From an uncultured Microbacteriaceae bacterium (GTDB taxonomy: Bacteria; Actinomycetota; Actinomycetes; Actinomycetales; Microbacteriaceae): a stretch of 7,019 nucleotides of DNA. Below, piece after piece: positions 6,208 to 7,019 of this stretch. A program made the position numbers and the translations under genes. The number at the start of each line of letters is the position of its first letter. The first letter of the stretch is position 1. Below the pieces are notes generated by a model that did no database searches, was not told the DNA's origin, and worked only from the letters and a program-made list of their open reading frames with translations. The stretch spans positions 1-7,019 of the forward strand of contig CAMLMQ010000157.1 of NCBI GenBank assembly GCA_946481135.1, in the 5' to 3' direction.

Positions 6208-7019
6208 GTGCGGCGGATGACGAGGGAGGCGTAGGCGGGGATGAGCACCTTCCGGCCGTAGCGCCGGGAGACGATCTCGAACGGCCGCCCGTCGCCGAGC
6301 AGCAGGTCGACGATCGCCGTGAGTTCCGCGCGGGCGAGCGGCCCGCCGAGGCACAGGTGCCGCCCCGCGCCGAACCACAGCTGCCGGTGCTGCGGCAGGT
6401 AGGGCCGGTCGATCCGGTACGGCCCGGCGAGGTTGTTCGCCGTCCAGGTCAGCACCATCACGCGGTCGCCGGCCCGCAGCGTCCGACCCGCCACCTCGAC
6501 GTCGGCGAGCACCGACCGCCCGATGAGTGGCGCCGGACTGGTCACGCGCAGGGCCTCGCGCACGGCATCCTCGGTGTGCTCGGGATGCCGCAGCAGCCGG
6601 TGCTGCTCGCCCGAGTCGTGCAGCAGCGCCGCCGTGCGGGCCATCGCCGAGGCCGCCGTCTCGGTGCCCGCGACCATGAGCAGGGTCGAGAGGCCCTGCG
6701 TCTCCTGCAGGGTGAGGCCGATCTCGCGGCAGCGTCCGATGATCGTGTCGGGATGCGCGGTACCGAACGCCTCGCCGATGTGCCCGGTGAGCCGCTCGAC
6801 GATGCCGCGGGCGAGTTCGATCTTCGCGGGCGGCAGGGTCGTGTCGGCGGTCGTGCCGAGGGCGATCGAGGCGAGCTCCTCGCCCGTCGCGAAGATCTCG
6901 CGGTAGGCGTCATCCCCACGGCTCTGGTCGACGGGCAGCCCGAGCAGGGTCACCACCATGTGCCCGACGAGGATGCGCGACAGGTCGGCGAGGTCGAGCT
7001 CGCCCCCGGCATCCAGCAC
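6195..7019 (-). CDS. Cytochrome P450, C-terminal part (start outside window)
   Basis: The last 274 codons are present; the start and the first third of the protein lie beyond the right edge. Counting from the edge, the I-helix reads MVAGTETAAS, with the canonical AGxET at 117-121 (acid-alcohol pair Glu120/Thr121). The K-helix ExxR is Glu155-Arg158 (EALR), and the haem loop FGAGRHLCLG (216-225) carries the thiolate ligand Cys223. It resembles the P450 at 261-1409: both have RVT(S/T)P(A/S)P after ExxR, QLWFGAG directly at the haem loop without FxPxRF, and VLIP(A/S)YA(S/R)L at the end. It is probably of the same or a neighbouring P450 family, although its I-helix keeps the normal Ala. The final codons (Pro-Ala-Gly-stop) lie inside the inverted-repeat element, so its natural end may have been altered. 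No redox partner is visible, and the substrate is unknown. Confidence 0.92.
   Translation of the reverse strand: MLDAGGELDLADLSRILVGHMVVTLLGLPVDQSRGDDAYREIFATGEELASIALGTTADTTLPPAKIELARGIVERLTGHIGEAFGTAHPDTIIGRCREIGLTLQETQGLSTLLMVAGTETAASAMARTAALLHDSGEQHRLLRHPEHTEDAVREALRVTSPAPLIGRSVLADVEVAGRTLRAGDRVMVLTWTANNLAGPYRIDRPYLPQHRQLWFGAGRHLCLGGPLARAELTAIVDLLLGDGRPFEIVSRRYGRKVLIPAYASLVIRRTPAG

Overview
The window is very GC-rich (roughly 70% or more by eye) and has strong G/C third-position bias, GTG and TTG starts, and tightly overlapping genes. It also holds palindromic repeats built on GTTGAGTAG / GTATCGAAAC and GTCGAGTAG / GTGTCGAGAC. Together these point to a high-GC actinobacterium, most likely of the Microbacteriaceae (Microbacterium/Leifsonia-like). 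That placement is an inference from style, not from a marker gene.

Left block (1-3933, + strand) is a four-gene, translationally coupled operon that begins upstream of the window. The genes are the C-terminal end of a family-2 glycosyltransferase, a cytochrome P450, an AMP-forming acyl ligase resembling OleC (beta-lactone synthetase), and an extended short-chain dehydrogenase resembling OleD. Every junction is a 4-base ATGA or GTGA overlap. Adjacent OleC-like and OleD-like genes suggest a head-to-head fatty-acid condensation pathway (olefin, beta-lactone or related long-chain product). The thiolase (OleA) and hydrolase (OleB) would have to lie outside the window. The P450 and glycosyltransferase would be tailoring enzymes not found in the classic four-gene ole locus.

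Middle block (4033-6079, - strand) is a Ktr-type potassium uptake pair: the channel-like subunit KtrB followed by its cytosolic RCK regulator KtrA, overlapping by 8 bases. KtrA starts with TTG. The pair converges with the left operon.

Right block (6195-7019, - strand) is the C-terminal 274 residues of a second P450 that runs off the right edge. It shares unusual C-terminal sequence with the first P450, so the two P450s look like relatives bracketing the potassium-transport genes.

The most notable feature is the repeats. Full inverted-repeat elements occupy both gaps around ktrBA (3940-4026 and 6099-6207). Half of the same element lies in frame inside the OleC-like gene (1464-1508). A second, different palindrome lies in frame in the same gene (1927-1981). 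The right-hand element also supplies the stop codon of the second P450. There is no gene-free stretch over 300 bases; the only real gaps (3934-4032 and 6080-6194) are almost filled by these elements. I saw no tRNA, rRNA, CRISPR array or transposase gene.
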